DNA of 64,000 bases from Methylibium sp965279545 (GTDB lineage: Bacteria; Pseudomonadota; Gammaproteobacteria; Burkholderiales; Burkholderiaceae_C), in assembly GCF_965279545.1 (NCBI RefSeq), contig NZ_OZ257250.1, positions 4,030,001 to 4,094,000 of the forward strand, read 5' to 3'. The position numbers and the translations under genes are program-made. Positions 25,138 through 35,342 of the stretch are shown piece by piece. The notes under the pieces were generated by a model. It saw only the letters and a program-made list of their open reading frames with translations. It did not search any database and was not told where the DNA came from. Position 1 is the stretch's first letter, and each line of letters begins with the position of its first letter.

Positions 25138-27240
25138 ATGGCCCGCAAGACCCCCATCGAGCGCTACCGCAACATCGGTATCTCCGCGCACATCGATGCC
25201 GGCAAGACCACCACCACCGAGCGCATCCTGTTCTACACCGGTGTGAATCACAAGATCGGTGAGGTGCACGATGGTGCTGCGACCATGGATTGGATGGAGC
25301 AGGAGCAGGAGCGCGGCATCACGATCACGTCGGCCGCGACCACCTGTTTCTGGAAGGGCATGGAGTTGTCCTTCCCGGAGCACCGTATCAACATCATCGA
25401 CACCCCGGGGCACGTCGACTTCACGATCGAAGTGGAGCGCTCGATGCGCGTGCTCGATGGCGCCTGCATGGTGTACTGCGCCGTGGGCGGCGTGCAGCCG
25501 CAGTCGGAGACCGTCTGGCGCCAGGCCAACAAGTACAAGGTGCCGCGCCTCGCGTTCGTCAACAAGATGGACCGCACCGGTGCGAACTTCTTCAAGGTCT
25601 ATGACCAGATGAAGGTGCGCCTGAAGGCGAACCCGGTGCCCATCGTGCTGCCGATCGGCGCCGAAGAAAACTTCACCGGCGTGATCGACCTCATCAAGAT
25701 GAAGGCGATCATCTGGGACGAGGCTTCGCAAGGCATGAAGTTCAGCTACGAGGAGATTCCCGCGGCGCTGCAGGCCGAGGCCCAGAAGTGGCGCGAGAAC
25801 ATGGTCGAGGCCGCGGCCGAGGCCAGCGAAGAACTGATGAACAAGTACCTCGAGTCGGGCGAACTGTCCGAAGCGGAGATCAAGTTCGGCATCCGCACGC
25901 GCACGATCGCCGCCGAGATCCAGCCGATGTTCTGCGGCACGGCGTTCAAGAACAAGGGTGTGCAGCGCATGCTCGACGGCGTGATCGACTTCATGCCTTC
26001 GCCGATCGACATTCCGCCGGTGCCGGGCCATGACGATGACGACAAGGAAGTGGTGCGTCGCGCTGCCGACGACGAGAAGTTCGCCGCGCTCGCCTTCAAG
26101 CTGATGACCGACCCCTATGTCGGTCAGCTGACCTTCGTGCGCGTGTACTCGGGTGTGCTGAAGTCGGGCGACTCGGTCTACAACCCGATCCGTGGCAAGA
26201 AGGAGCGCATCGGCCGGATCCTGCAGATGCACGCCAACCAGCGTGAGGAGATCAAGGAAATCCTGGCCGGCGACATCGCCGCCTGCGTGGGTCTGAAGGA
26301 GGTGACCACGGGCGAAACCCTGTGCGACCCGACCGCGATCATCACGCTCGAGAAGATGATTTTCCCGGAGCCGGTGATCTCGCAGGCTGTCGAGCCCAAG
26401 ACCAAGGCCGACCAGGAGAAGATGGGTATCGCGCTGGGCCGTCTGGCTCAGGAGGATCCGTCGTTCCGCGTCAAGACCGATGAAGAATCGGGCCAGACCA
26501 TCATCTCCGGCATGGGCGAACTGCACCTGGAAATCATCGTCGACCGCATGAAGCGCGAGTTCGGCGTGGAAGCCAACGTCGGCAAGCCGCAGGTGGCCTA
26601 CCGCGAAACCATCCGCAAGGCCGTGTCGGACGTCGAAGGCAAGTTCGTGCGCCAGTCGGGCGGCAAGGGCCAGTACGGCCACGTCGTGCTGAAGATCGAG
26701 CCGCAGGAGCCGGGCAAGGGCTTCGAGTTCGTCGACGCGATCAAGGGCGGCGTGGTGCCGCGCGAGTTCATCCCGGCGGTCAAGAAGGGCGTGGAAGACT
26801 CCTTGCCCGCTGGCGTACTGGCGGGCTTTCCGGTGGTCGACGTGAAGGTCACGCTGACCTTCGGCTCGTACCACGAGGTCGACTCGAACGAGAACGCCTT
26901 CAAGATGGCTGCCTCGCTGGGCTTCAAGGACGGCTGCCGCAAGGCTTCGCCGGTCATCCTCGAGCCGATGATGGCGGTGGAAGTCGAAACGCCCGAGGAC
27001 TACGCCGGCAACGTGATGGGCGATCTGTCATCGCGTCGCGGCATGGTCCAGGGCATGGACGACATGCCCGGCGGCGGCAAGGTCATCAAGGCCGAGGTGC
27101 CGCTGTCGGAGATGTTCGGCTACTCGACCACGCTGCGTTCGATGTCGCAGGGCCGCGCCACGTACACGATGGAGTTCAAGCACTACAGCGAAGCGCCGAA
27201 GAACGTCGCCGACGCGATCATCACGTCGCGCGCCAAGTAA
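25138..27240 (+). CDS. fusA: Elongation factor G
   Basis: GTPase catalysing ribosomal translocation. 700 residues: NIGISAHIDAGKTTTTERIL (P loop), RGITITSAATTCFW, DTPGHVDFTIEVERSM, FVNKMDRTGANF, then domains II-V ending in RSMSQGRATYTMEFKHY. Third gene of the str operon; tuf copy 2 follows after 124 bases. Confidence 0.98.
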   Translation: MARKTPIERYRNIGISAHIDAGKTTTTERILFYTGVNHKIGEVHDGAATMDWMEQEQERGITITSAATTCFWKGMELSFPEHRINIIDTPGHVDFTIEVERSMRVLDGACMVYCAVGGVQPQSETVWRQANKYKVPRLAFVNKMDRTGANFFKVYDQMKVRLKANPVPIVLPIGAEENFTGVIDLIKMKAIIWDEASQGMKFSYEEIPAALQAEAQKWRENMVEAAAEASEELMNKYLESGELSEAEIKFGIRTRTIAAEIQPMFCGTAFKNKGVQRMLDGVIDFMPSPIDIPPVPGHDDDDKEVVRRAADDEKFAALAFKLMTDPYVGQLTFVRVYSGVLKSGDSVYNPIRGKKERIGRILQMHANQREEIKEILAGDIAACVGLKEVTTGETLCDPTAIITLEKMIFPEPVISQAVEPKTKADQEKMGIALGRLAQEDPSFRVKTDEESGQTIISGMGELHLEIIVDRMKREFGVEANVGKPQVAYRETIRKAVSDVEGKFVRQSGGKGQYGHVVLKIEPQEPGKGFEFVDAIKGGVVPREFIPAVKKGVEDSLPAGVLAGFPVVDVKVTLTFGSYHEVDSNENAFKMAASLGFKDGCRKASPVILEPMMAVEVETPEDYAGNVMGDLSSRRGMVQGMDDMPGGGKVIKAEVPLSEMFGYSTTLRSMSQGRATYTMEFKHYSEAPKNVADAIITSRAK

Positions 27241-27364
27241 GCAAGCACCAAGCACCAGCCGGTCTTCGGCGGGGCGCCGCCCGCTGCCAGTGGCGAGCGA
27301 ATCCGCTCCCTGCCGGAGACCTTAAACCGAGCACTGGCACTGCTCTTTATCCGGAGATATTGAA

Positions 27365-28555
<1,191 letters not shown>

Positions 28556-28654
28556 TGCATGACGGTGGGGTGGCGCGCCCGCTACCCGCCGCCCCGCGTT
28601 CGAAACCCCGCAGCAGGCGTTGCCGCCGCTGTACCGCTCTTTGAAGGAACCGTC

Positions 28655-28966
28655 ATGCAAAAGCAAAAGATCCGCATCCGCCTGAAGGCGTTCGATTACA
28701 AGCTGATCGACCAGTCGGCCCTGGAGATCGTCGACACCGCCAAGCGCACCGGCGCCATCGTCAAGGGTCCCGTGCCGCTGCCGACCCGCATGCAGCGCTT
28801 CGACATCCTGCGCTCGCCGCACGTCAACAAGAGCTCGCGCGACCAGTTCGAGATCCGCACGCACCAGCGCCTGATGGACATCATCGATCCCACCGACAAG
28901 ACCGTGGACGCGCTGATGAAGCTCGACTTGCCGGCGGGCGTGGACGTCGAGATCAAGCTGCAGTGA
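28655..28966 (+). CDS. rpsJ: 30S ribosomal protein S10 (NusE)
   Basis: 103 residues, the canonical length from the ATG at 28655. Contains IRIRLKAFDYKLIDQSALEI and the loop RFDILRSPHVNKSSRDQFE. Also acts as NusE in antitermination. It sits 99 bases after tuf and may be read from the str operon, since the next promoter candidate is after it. Confidence 0.97.
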   Translation: MQKQKIRIRLKAFDYKLIDQSALEIVDTAKRTGAIVKGPVPLPTRMQRFDILRSPHVNKSSRDQFEIRTHQRLMDIIDPTDKTVDALMKLDLPAGVDVEIKLQ

Positions 28967-28996
28967 TCTGAGCGGGCTCGCTGCGGGCCCTGGCAG

Positions 28997-29024
28997 TTGC
29001 GGCTTTGTTCGCTGCTGCTACAAT
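28997..29024 (+). promoter_or_regulatory. Candidate internal promoter before rplC
   Basis: TTGCGG (28997-29002), 16-base spacer, TACAAT (29019-29024), 130 bases upstream of rplC in a 187-base intergenic gap. Suggests that rplC onward can be transcribed separately from rpsJ. Confidence 0.55.
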
Positions 29025-29153
29025 CGCAGGCTTTTCTACCCGCGGCATCTCGATGCTGCGGGCAAGACATCGTGGTGACTCGGGGCCGAAGGGTTCCCGG
29101 GCGCCTCAGTGAAGTCAGCCCGGCCAATCGATGTCGGGCATTGGAGAACAACC

Positions 29154-29834
29154 ATGACTACAGCCAATCCGGGCGACCGCCTCGGTTTGCTGGGCCGCAA
29201 GGTGGGCATGATGCGCATCTTCACGGACGACGGCGACGCCGTGCCTGTGACGGTGCTCGACGTGTCGAACAACCGCGTGACCCAGGTCAAGACCGTCGAA
29301 ACCGACGGCTACAGCGCCATCCAGGTGGCTTTCGGTGCGCGCAAGGCGTCGCGCGTCAGCAAGCCCGAAGCCGGGCACCTTGCCAAGGCGGGTGTCGAGG
29401 CGGGTGAGATCCTGAAGGAATTCCCCGTCAGTGCCGAGGTGGCGGCCGAGTACAAGCCGGGCGGCACGCTGCCGGTGGGCCTGTTCGCTGCCGGCCAGAA
29501 GGTCGACGTGCAGGGCACCTCGATCGGCAAGGGCTTCACCGGCACCATCAAGCGCCACAACTTCAGCTCGCAGCGCGCGTCGCACGGCAACAGCCGTTCG
29601 CACAACGTGCCGGGCTCGATCTCGATGGCGCAGGACCCGGGTCGCGTGTTTCCGGGCAAGAAGATGTCCGGCCACCGCGGCGATGTGACCAAGACGACGC
29701 AGAACCTCGACATCGTGCGTGTCGACGAGGCCCGTCAGCTCCTGCTGGTGCGTGGTGCGGTTCCCGGCGCGAAGAACGGTTTCGTCACGGTGCGCCCGGC
29801 CGTCAAGGTCAAGGCCAAGAAGGGAGCGAACTGA
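29154..29834 (+). CDS. rplC: 50S ribosomal protein L3
   Basis: 226 residues from the ATG at 29154. Family segments LGLLGRKVGMMRIFTDDG at the N-terminus and the long loop near the peptidyl-transferase centre with HGNSRSHNVPGSISMAQDPG. The Gln that is methylated in many bacteria lies in the latter segment. Stop and rplD start overlap by one base. Confidence 0.97.
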   Translation: MTTANPGDRLGLLGRKVGMMRIFTDDGDAVPVTVLDVSNNRVTQVKTVETDGYSAIQVAFGARKASRVSKPEAGHLAKAGVEAGEILKEFPVSAEVAAEYKPGGTLPVGLFAAGQKVDVQGTSIGKGFTGTIKRHNFSSQRASHGNSRSHNVPGSISMAQDPGRVFPGKKMSGHRGDVTKTTQNLDIVRVDEARQLLLVRGAVPGAKNGFVTVRPAVKVKAKKGAN

Positions 29835-30454
29835 TGGAACTCGAGCTCCTGAACGAACAAGGCCAGGCCGCTTCGAAGGTCGACGCGCCGGACACCGTGT
29901 TCGGCCGCGACTACAACGAAGCGCTGGTGCACCAGGTGGTGGTGGCCTACCAGGCGAATGCTCGCCAAGGTACGCGCGCCCAGAAGGACCGCCAGACGGT
30001 CAAGCACTCGACCAAGAAGCCGTGGCGCCAGAAGGGCACCGGCCGTGCCCGCGCCGGCATGACCTCGTCACCGCTGTGGCGCGGAGGCGGTCGGATCTTC
30101 CCGAACAGCCCGGAAGAGAACTTCAGCCACAAGGTCAACAAGAAGATGTACCGCGCCGGCATGGCGGCGATCTTGTCGCAGTTGGCCCGTGAAGGGCGTC
30201 TTGCGGTGGTCGACTCGATCAAGGTCGAGAGCCCCAAGACCAAGGCGTTGGCGGCCAAGTTCAAGGCCATGGGCCTGGAGTCGGTGCTGGTGATCGCCGA
30301 CGAAGTCGACGAGAACCTGTTCCTCGCCTCGCGCAACCTTGCCAATGTGCTGGTGATCGAGCCGCGTTACGCCGATCCGCTGTCGCTGGTCTTCTACAAG
30401 AAGGTCCTGGTGACGAAGGGCGCGATCGAGAAGCTCAAGGAGATGCTGGCATGA
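29834..30454 (+). CDS. rplD: 50S ribosomal protein L4
   Basis: 206 residues. Exit-tunnel protein with the extended loop KPWRQKGTGRARAGMTSSPL and GGRIFPNSPEENF. In E. coli L4 autoregulates the S10 operon. TGATG overlap with rplC and ATGA overlap with rplW indicate coupled translation. Confidence 0.97.
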   Translation: MELELLNEQGQAASKVDAPDTVFGRDYNEALVHQVVVAYQANARQGTRAQKDRQTVKHSTKKPWRQKGTGRARAGMTSSPLWRGGGRIFPNSPEENFSHKVNKKMYRAGMAAILSQLAREGRLAVVDSIKVESPKTKALAAKFKAMGLESVLVIADEVDENLFLASRNLANVLVIEPRYADPLSLVFYKKVLVTKGAIEKLKEMLA

Positions 30455-30765
30455 GCGCTCTCAAGTTCAAGGAAGACCGCCTGATGCAGGTGCTGGTCGC
30501 GCCGATCGTGTCCGAGAAGGCCACGGCTGTGGCCGAGGCGCACAACCAGGTGCTGTTCAAGGTCCTGCAGGACGCGACCAAGCCCGAAATCAAGGCAGCG
30601 GTCGAACTGCTGTTCAAGGTCGAGGTCGACAAGGTGTCGGTCGTGAACACCAAAGGCAAGACCAAGCGCTCCAGCCGTGGCGTCGGTCGCCGCGACAACG
30701 TTCGCAAGGCCTATGTCTGCCTGAAGCCGGGTCAGGAGCTCAACTTCTCCGGGGAGGCCGCGTAA
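30451..30765 (+). CDS. rplW: 50S ribosomal protein L23
   Basis: 104 residues. Tunnel-exit docking site for trigger factor and SRP. Contains VLVAPIVSEKATAVAE and NTKGKTKRSSRGVGRRDNVR. Overlaps rplD by ATGA and rplB by TAATG. Confidence 0.96.
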   Translation: MSALKFKEDRLMQVLVAPIVSEKATAVAEAHNQVLFKVLQDATKPEIKAAVELLFKVEVDKVSVVNTKGKTKRSSRGVGRRDNVRKAYVCLKPGQELNFSGEAA

Positions 30766-31589
30766 TGGCAGTCGTCAAAGTCAAACCGACCTCGCCTGGC
30801 CGCCGTGCCGTGGTGAAGGTGGTGCATTCGCACCTGCACAAGGGCAAGCCCGAAGCGTCGCTGCTCGAGCCGCAGATCCAGAATGCGGGCCGCAACAACA
30901 ACGGCCACATCACGATCCGCCACAAGGGCGGTGGTCACAAGCACCACTACCGCGTGGTGGACTTCAAGCGCAACAAGGACGGCATCCCGGCGAAGGTCGA
31001 GCGCATCGAGTACGACCCGAACCGCACCGCCCACATCGCGCTGGTGTGCTACGCGGATGGCGAGCGCCGCTACATCATCGCCCCGCGCGGCCTGGAAGTC
31101 GGCGCCACCATCCTGAGCGGCTCGGAAGCACCGATCAAGGCGGGCAACACGCTGCCGATCCGCAACATCCCGGTGGGCTCGACGATGCACTGCGTCGAAC
31201 TGCTGGCCGGCAAGGGCGCGCAGATCGCGCGCTCGGCCGGTACGTCGGTGACGCTGCTGGCGCGCGAAAGCACCTACGCCCAGGTCCGCCTGCGCTCCGG
31301 TGAGGTGCGCCGTATCCACATCGAGTGCCGCGCCACGATCGGCGAGGTGAGCAACGAAGAGCACAACCTGCGCCAGTACGGCAAGGCCGGTGCGATCCGC
31401 TGGAAGGGCATCCGCCCGACCGTTCGTGGCGTGGCCATGAACCCGGTGGACCACCCGCACGGCGGCGGCGAAGGCCGCACCGGCGAGGGCCAGGTGCCGG
31501 TGTCGCCTTGGAACACGATGACCAAGGGCTACCGCACTCGCAGCAACAAGCGCACGCAGACGTTCATCGTCTCGCGTCGCAAGAAGTAA
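30765..31589 (+). CDS. rplB: 50S ribosomal protein L2
   Basis: 274 residues. Central 50S protein near the peptidyl-transferase centre; carries GGGHKHHYRVVDFKRNKDGI and the conserved AMNPVDHPHGGGEGRT segment with the functionally important His. Confidence 0.98.
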   Translation: MAVVKVKPTSPGRRAVVKVVHSHLHKGKPEASLLEPQIQNAGRNNNGHITIRHKGGGHKHHYRVVDFKRNKDGIPAKVERIEYDPNRTAHIALVCYADGERRYIIAPRGLEVGATILSGSEAPIKAGNTLPIRNIPVGSTMHCVELLAGKGAQIARSAGTSVTLLARESTYAQVRLRSGEVRRIHIECRATIGEVSNEEHNLRQYGKAGAIRWKGIRPTVRGVAMNPVDHPHGGGEGRTGEGQVPVSPWNTMTKGYRTRSNKRTQTFIVSRRKK

Positions 31590-31601
31590 GGGGCACGCTC
31601 A

Positions 31602-31877
31602 ATGGCACGCTCACTGAAAAAAGGTCCGTTCGTGGACCATCACCTGGTTGCCAAGGTCGAGAAGGCCGTGGCGATCAAGGACAAGAAACCGATCAAGACC
31701 TGGTCGCGCCGCTCGACGATCCTGCCTGACTTCATCGGCCTGACGATCGCCGTGCACAACGGCAAGCAGCATGTCCCCGTGTATGTGACCGACCAGATGG
31801 TCGGTCACAAGCTCGGCGAGTTCGCCCTGACCCGCACGTTCAAGGGTCATCCGGCGGACAAGAAGGCGAAAAGGTAA
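31602..31877 (+). CDS. rpsS: 30S ribosomal protein S19
   Basis: 91 residues, starting MARSLKKGPFVDHHL and including WSRRSTILPDFIGLTIAVHN and MVGHKLGEFALTRTF. Standard position between L2 and L22. Confidence 0.97.
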   Translation: MARSLKKGPFVDHHLVAKVEKAVAIKDKKPIKTWSRRSTILPDFIGLTIAVHNGKQHVPVYVTDQMVGHKLGEFALTRTFKGHPADKKAKR

Positions 31878-31887
31878 GGGGATGACC

Positions 31888-32217
31888 ATGGAAACCCGAG
31901 CAATCGTTCGCGGCGTGCGCCTGTCGGTCGACAAGGGTCGGCTGGTGGCTGATCTGGTCCGCGGCAAGAAGGTGGACCAGGCGCTCAACATCCTGGAATT
32001 CACTCAGAAGAAGGCGGCCTTCATCATCAAGAAGGCGCTGGAATCGGCGATCGCCAATGCCGAGCACAACGACGGTGCCGACATCGACGAACTGAAGGTC
32101 AAGACGATCTACGTCGAGCAGGGCGCGACGCTGAAGCGTTTTTCCGCGCGCGCCAAGGGCCGCGGCAATCGCATCAGCAAACCCACCTGCCACATCTTCG
32201 TCACCGTCGGCAACTAA
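31888..32217 (+). CDS. rplV: 50S ribosomal protein L22
   Basis: 109 residues from the second ATG (31888), chosen because AAGGGG lies seven bases upstream and the family begins METRAIVRG; an ATG at 31882 would add two residues. Tunnel-lining beta hairpin includes GATLKRFSARAKGRGNRI, the macrolide-resistance loop. Confidence 0.96.
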   Translation: METRAIVRGVRLSVDKGRLVADLVRGKKVDQALNILEFTQKKAAFIIKKALESAIANAEHNDGADIDELKVKTIYVEQGATLKRFSARAKGRGNRISKPTCHIFVTVGN

Positions 32218-32231
32218 AGGCAAAGAAGACC

Positions 32232-33143
32232 ATGGGACAGAAGATTCATCCGGTCGGCTTCCGCCTGCCCGTTACCCGCAACTGGTCGTCGCGCTGGTAC
32301 GCGTCGAATCGCAACTTCGCGACGATGCTGGCCGAAGACCTGCGGGTCCGCGAGTTCCTGAAAGCCAGGCTCAAGAGCGCTGCTGTGTCGCGCATCCTGA
32401 TCGAACGCCCCGCCAAGAATGCGCGCATCACGATTTATTCGGCGCGTCCCGGTGTGGTGATCGGCAAGAAGGGTGAGGACATCGAGAACCTGAAGGCCGA
32501 ACTGACCCGCCGTCTCGGCGTGCCGGTTGCCGTGAACATCGAAGAGATCCGCAAGCCGGAGATCGATGCGCAGCTGATCGCCGATTCGATCACCCAGCAG
32601 CTCGAGAAGCGCATCATGTTCCGCCGCGCGATGAAGCGCGCGATGCAGAACGCCATGCGCCTGGGCGCCCAGGGCATCAAGATCATGTCGGCGGGCCGCC
32701 TGAACGGCATCGAAATCGCGCGTACCGAGTGGTATCGCGAAGGTCGGGTGCCCTTGCACACGCTGCGCGCCGACATCGATTACGGCTTCTCGGAAGCGAA
32801 GACGACCTACGGCATCATCGGTGTGAAGGTCTGGGTCTATCGCGGTGACCGTCTCGCCAATGGCGACGCGCCTGTCATAAAGACCGACGAGCGCGAGGAT
32901 GACCGACGCAATCGTCGGGGTCCGCGCAGCGATCGTCCGTCGGGCGACCGCCGTCCGCCGTCGCGTGATGGCGCGCGCCCGGGGCCGCGTGGCCCGCGCA
33001 CCGATGCGACCGCTGCCGCTGGTGCGGACAAGCCGGCCGAAGGTGCGGTGGCTGCACCGGCCGACGGGCCGAAGGCCGCCGTGAAGCGTGTGCGCAAGGC
33101 AGTTGTGCCGGGTCCCGCCACTGGCGAGACCAAAGGAGAATAA
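32232..33143 (+). CDS. rpsC: 30S ribosomal protein S3 with long C-terminal extension
   Basis: 303 residues, against about 233 in E. coli. The KH domain (SARPGVVIGKKGEDIENLKA) and C-terminal S3 domain (MQNAMRLGAQGIKIMSAGRL) are intact. From about residue 215 the protein runs into a disordered tail rich in Arg, Asp, Pro and Ala (RRNRRGPRSDRPSGDRRPPS). Extended S3 tails are known in betaproteobacteria; this one is toward the long end by my impression. The frame is clean to the stop, two bases before rplP. Confidence 0.96.
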   Translation: MGQKIHPVGFRLPVTRNWSSRWYASNRNFATMLAEDLRVREFLKARLKSAAVSRILIERPAKNARITIYSARPGVVIGKKGEDIENLKAELTRRLGVPVAVNIEEIRKPEIDAQLIADSITQQLEKRIMFRRAMKRAMQNAMRLGAQGIKIMSAGRLNGIEIARTEWYREGRVPLHTLRADIDYGFSEAKTTYGIIGVKVWVYRGDRLANGDAPVIKTDEREDDRRNRRGPRSDRPSGDRRPPSRDGARPGPRGPRTDATAAAGADKPAEGAVAAPADGPKAAVKRVRKAVVPGPATGETKGE

Positions 33144-33145
33144 TC

Positions 33146-33562
33146 ATGCTGCAACCCGCTCGTCGCAAATTCCGCAAGGAACAGAAGGGTCGTAACACGG
33201 GCATCGCCACCCGCGGTGCCAATGTGTCGTTCGGCGATTTCGGCTTGAAGGCCACCGAGCGTGGCCGCTTGACGGCGCGCCAGATCGAGGCCGCACGTCG
33301 CGCGATCTCCCGTCACGTCAAGCGTGGTGGCCGGATCTGGATTCGCATCTTCCCGGACAAGCCCATTTCGCAAAAGCCTGCCGAAGTCCGGATGGGCAAC
33401 GGCAAGGGCAACCCGGAGTACTACGTGGCCGAGATCCAGCCCGGCAAGGTGCTCTACGAGATCAACGGTGTGCCGGAAGAGCTCGCGCGCGAAGCGTTCA
33501 CGCTGGCTGCGGCCAAGCTGCCGCTGCGTTGCACCTTCGTTGCACGTCAGATCGGCACCTGA
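33146..33562 (+). CDS. rplP: 50S ribosomal protein L16
   Basis: 138 residues. Contains MLQPARRKFRKEQKGRNTG and GGRIWIRIFPDKPISQKPAE, and the Arg-containing region RMGNGKGNPEYYVAEIQPGK near the site hydroxylated in some bacteria. Follows rpsC after two bases. Confidence 0.97.
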   Translation: MLQPARRKFRKEQKGRNTGIATRGANVSFGDFGLKATERGRLTARQIEAARRAISRHVKRGGRIWIRIFPDKPISQKPAEVRMGNGKGNPEYYVAEIQPGKVLYEINGVPEELAREAFTLAAAKLPLRCTFVARQIGT

Positions 33563-33582
33563 GCCGATCCGGAGTAATCGAC

Positions 33583-33783
33583 ATGAAAGCATCTGAACTT
33601 CGCGCCAAGGACGTGGTGGCCCTCGAGCAGGAGGTCAAAGACCTGCTGAAGGCCCACTTCGGCCTGCGCATGCAAAAGGGCACGCAGCAGCTGAACAACA
33701 CGGCCAGCCTGCGCCTGACCCGCCGTGATATTGCTCGTGCCAAGACCGTCCTGGCCGAGAAGAAGAAGGGAGCCGCCCAATGA
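33583..33783 (+). CDS. rpmC: 50S ribosomal protein L29
   Basis: 66 residues from the ATG at 33583 (MKASELRAKD, the family start). Two-helix protein with HFGLRMQKGTQQLNNTA and LRLTRRDIARAKTVLAEKK. Overlaps rpsQ by ATGA. Confidence 0.96.
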   Translation: MKASELRAKDVVALEQEVKDLLKAHFGLRMQKGTQQLNNTASLRLTRRDIARAKTVLAEKKKGAAQ

Positions 33784-34052
33784 CGACTCAAGAGACCGTC
33801 AAGAACACGCGCACCCTGGTCGGTCGTGTGGTCAGTGACCAGCGTTCCAAGACCATCACCGTGCTGGTCGAGCGTCGCGTCAAGCATGAGCTGTACGGCA
33901 AGATCGTGGCCCGTTCGCGCAAGTACCATGCGCACGACGAGAACAACGAGTACAAGCTCGGCGACATGGTCGAAATCTCTGAAGGCCGCCCGATCTCGAA
34001 GACCAAGGCCTGGGTCGTGACCCGGCTGGTCGAGAAGGCTCGCGTGGTCTGA
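33780..34052 (+). CDS. rpsQ: 30S ribosomal protein S17
   Basis: 90 residues. OB-fold with LVGRVVSDQRSKTITVLVER and KYHAHDENNEYKLGDMVEI. Last gene of the S10 transcript here, since a terminator follows 44 bases later. Confidence 0.97.
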   Translation: MTTQETVKNTRTLVGRVVSDQRSKTITVLVERRVKHELYGKIVARSRKYHAHDENNEYKLGDMVEISEGRPISKTKAWVVTRLVEKARVV

Positions 34053-34095
34053 GACTGACTCGCCGTCGAGGGCTTTGCGAAGCTCGCGACCCGAG

Positions 34096-34133
34096 CGACC
34101 GGTACGCTGGCATGCTGGCGACCGGTCGTTTTT
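34096..34133 (+). terminator. Terminator ending the S10 operon after rpsQ
   Basis: CGACCGGT (34096-34103) and ACCGGTCG (34121-34128) form a perfect 8-bp stem with a 17-base loop, followed by TTTTT (34129-34133). It separates rpsQ from the inserted peroxiredoxin gene. Confidence 0.8.
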
Positions 34134-34172
34134 CATGGGCGCTCCATACCGTCTTTCACCAGGAGACACGCG

Positions 34173-34682
34173 ATGCTGAAAGTTGGCGACAAGCTGCCTG
34201 CGGGCACGCTTCAGGAGTTCATCGAGGTCGAAGGCAACGGGTGCTCGCTCGGCCCCAACAGCTTCGAGATCGGCAAGCTCGCTGCGGGCAAGAAGATCGC
34301 GGTGTTCGCTCTGCCTGGGGCGTTCACGCCGACGTGCTCGGCCCAGCACGTGCCGGGTTTCGTCAAGCACGCCGAGGATTTCAGGGCGGCCGGTGTCGAT
34401 GAAATCTGGTGCCTGTCGGTCAACGACGCCTTCGTGATGGGAGCCTGGGGCCGGGACCAGAAAACGAGCGGCAAGGTCCGCATGATGGCCGATGGCAGCG
34501 CCGCCTTTGCGCAGGCGACCGGGTTGACGCTCGACTTGACTGCGCGCGGCATGGGGCTGCGGTCGCAGCGCTACTCGATGCTGGTGGTCGACGGGGTGGT
34601 CCGCACGCTCAATGTCGAGGCGCCCGGCAAGTTCGAGGTCAGCAATGCGGAGACGCTCCTGGCGCAAGCCAGGGGGTTGTGA
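34173..34682 (+). CDS. Peroxiredoxin (Prx5/AhpE-like redoxin) inserted in the ribosomal superoperon
   Basis: 169-residue thiol peroxidase that reduces hydroperoxides. The active-site segment PGAFTPTCSAQHVPGF contains the peroxidatic Cys with the conserved Pro and Thr; the Arg-containing C-terminal region QRYSMLVVDGVVRTLNVEAP matches the Prx5 family. Normally rpsQ is followed directly by rplN. Here this gene is bracketed by a terminator upstream and a strong promoter downstream, so it is probably expressed on its own. The ribosome-binding site AGGAGA precedes the ATG. Confidence 0.93.
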   Translation: MLKVGDKLPAGTLQEFIEVEGNGCSLGPNSFEIGKLAAGKKIAVFALPGAFTPTCSAQHVPGFVKHAEDFRAAGVDEIWCLSVNDAFVMGAWGRDQKTSGKVRMMADGSAAFAQATGLTLDLTARGMGLRSQRYSMLVVDGVVRTLNVEAPGKFEVSNAETLLAQARGL

Positions 34683-34722
34683 AGCGCCGCCGGTCCTGTG
34701 CGCTCGGTTCTCAAGAAGGTGC

Positions 34723-34751
34723 TTGACACAGTCAAGCTGCTCGCAGATACT
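34723..34751 (+). promoter_or_regulatory. Strong sigma70 promoter of the spc operon
   Basis: Consensus TTGACA (34723-34728), 17-base spacer, GATACT (34746-34751), about 200 bases before rplN. It restores transcription of the spc genes after the peroxiredoxin insertion. The rest of the 272-base gap to rplN holds a leader with no credible gene. Confidence 0.8.
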
Positions 34752-34954
34752 ACAAAGCTTCGCCGAATGTTGGTTTGAGACGGCTGGTTTTCAGTCAGGT
34801 ATTTGCCCTGACCTGATTGCTGGAGCGCTCGAGACGGCTTCGGTCTCGCCCTAAGCAGAGGGTGCCGCGGCAACGCTGGCGCCCGATGACGGGCCCAAGA
34901 CTGCCTGCAGGCGACCCGTGGTGGGTTGTGCGTGGGACAAGTTGGGGACAGACA

Positions 34955-35323
34955 ATGATTCAAATGCAATCGCGACTCGATGTCGCGGACAACACGGGCG
35001 CGAAAAGCGTCATGTGCATCAAGGTGCTCGGTGGCTCCAAGCGCCGCTATGCGGGCATCGGCGACGTCATCAAGGTCTCCATCAAGGAGGCTGCGCCGCG
35101 TGGTCGCGTCAAGAAGGGCGAGATCTACAGCGCCGTGGTCGTGCGCACGGCCAAGGGCGTGCGCCGTCAGGATGGCTCGCTGGTCAAGTTCGACGGCAAC
35201 GCGGCTGTGTTGCTGAACGCCAAGCTCGAGCCGATCGGCACGCGCATCTTCGGCCCGGTGACCCGCGAGCTGCGGACCGAGCGTTTCATGAAGATCGTGT
35301 CGCTGGCCCCCGAGGTCCTCTGA
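34955..35323 (+). CDS. rplN: 50S ribosomal protein L14
   Basis: 122 residues, exact family length from the ATG at 34955 (MIQMQSRLDVADNTGAK). Contains VVRTAKGVRRQDGSLVKFD. First gene of the spc operon. Confidence 0.97.
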   Translation: MIQMQSRLDVADNTGAKSVMCIKVLGGSKRRYAGIGDVIKVSIKEAAPRGRVKKGEIYSAVVVRTAKGVRRQDGSLVKFDGNAAVLLNAKLEPIGTRIFGPVTRELRTERFMKIVSLAPEVL

Positions 35324-35342
35324 GCGGCAGAGAGAACACACT

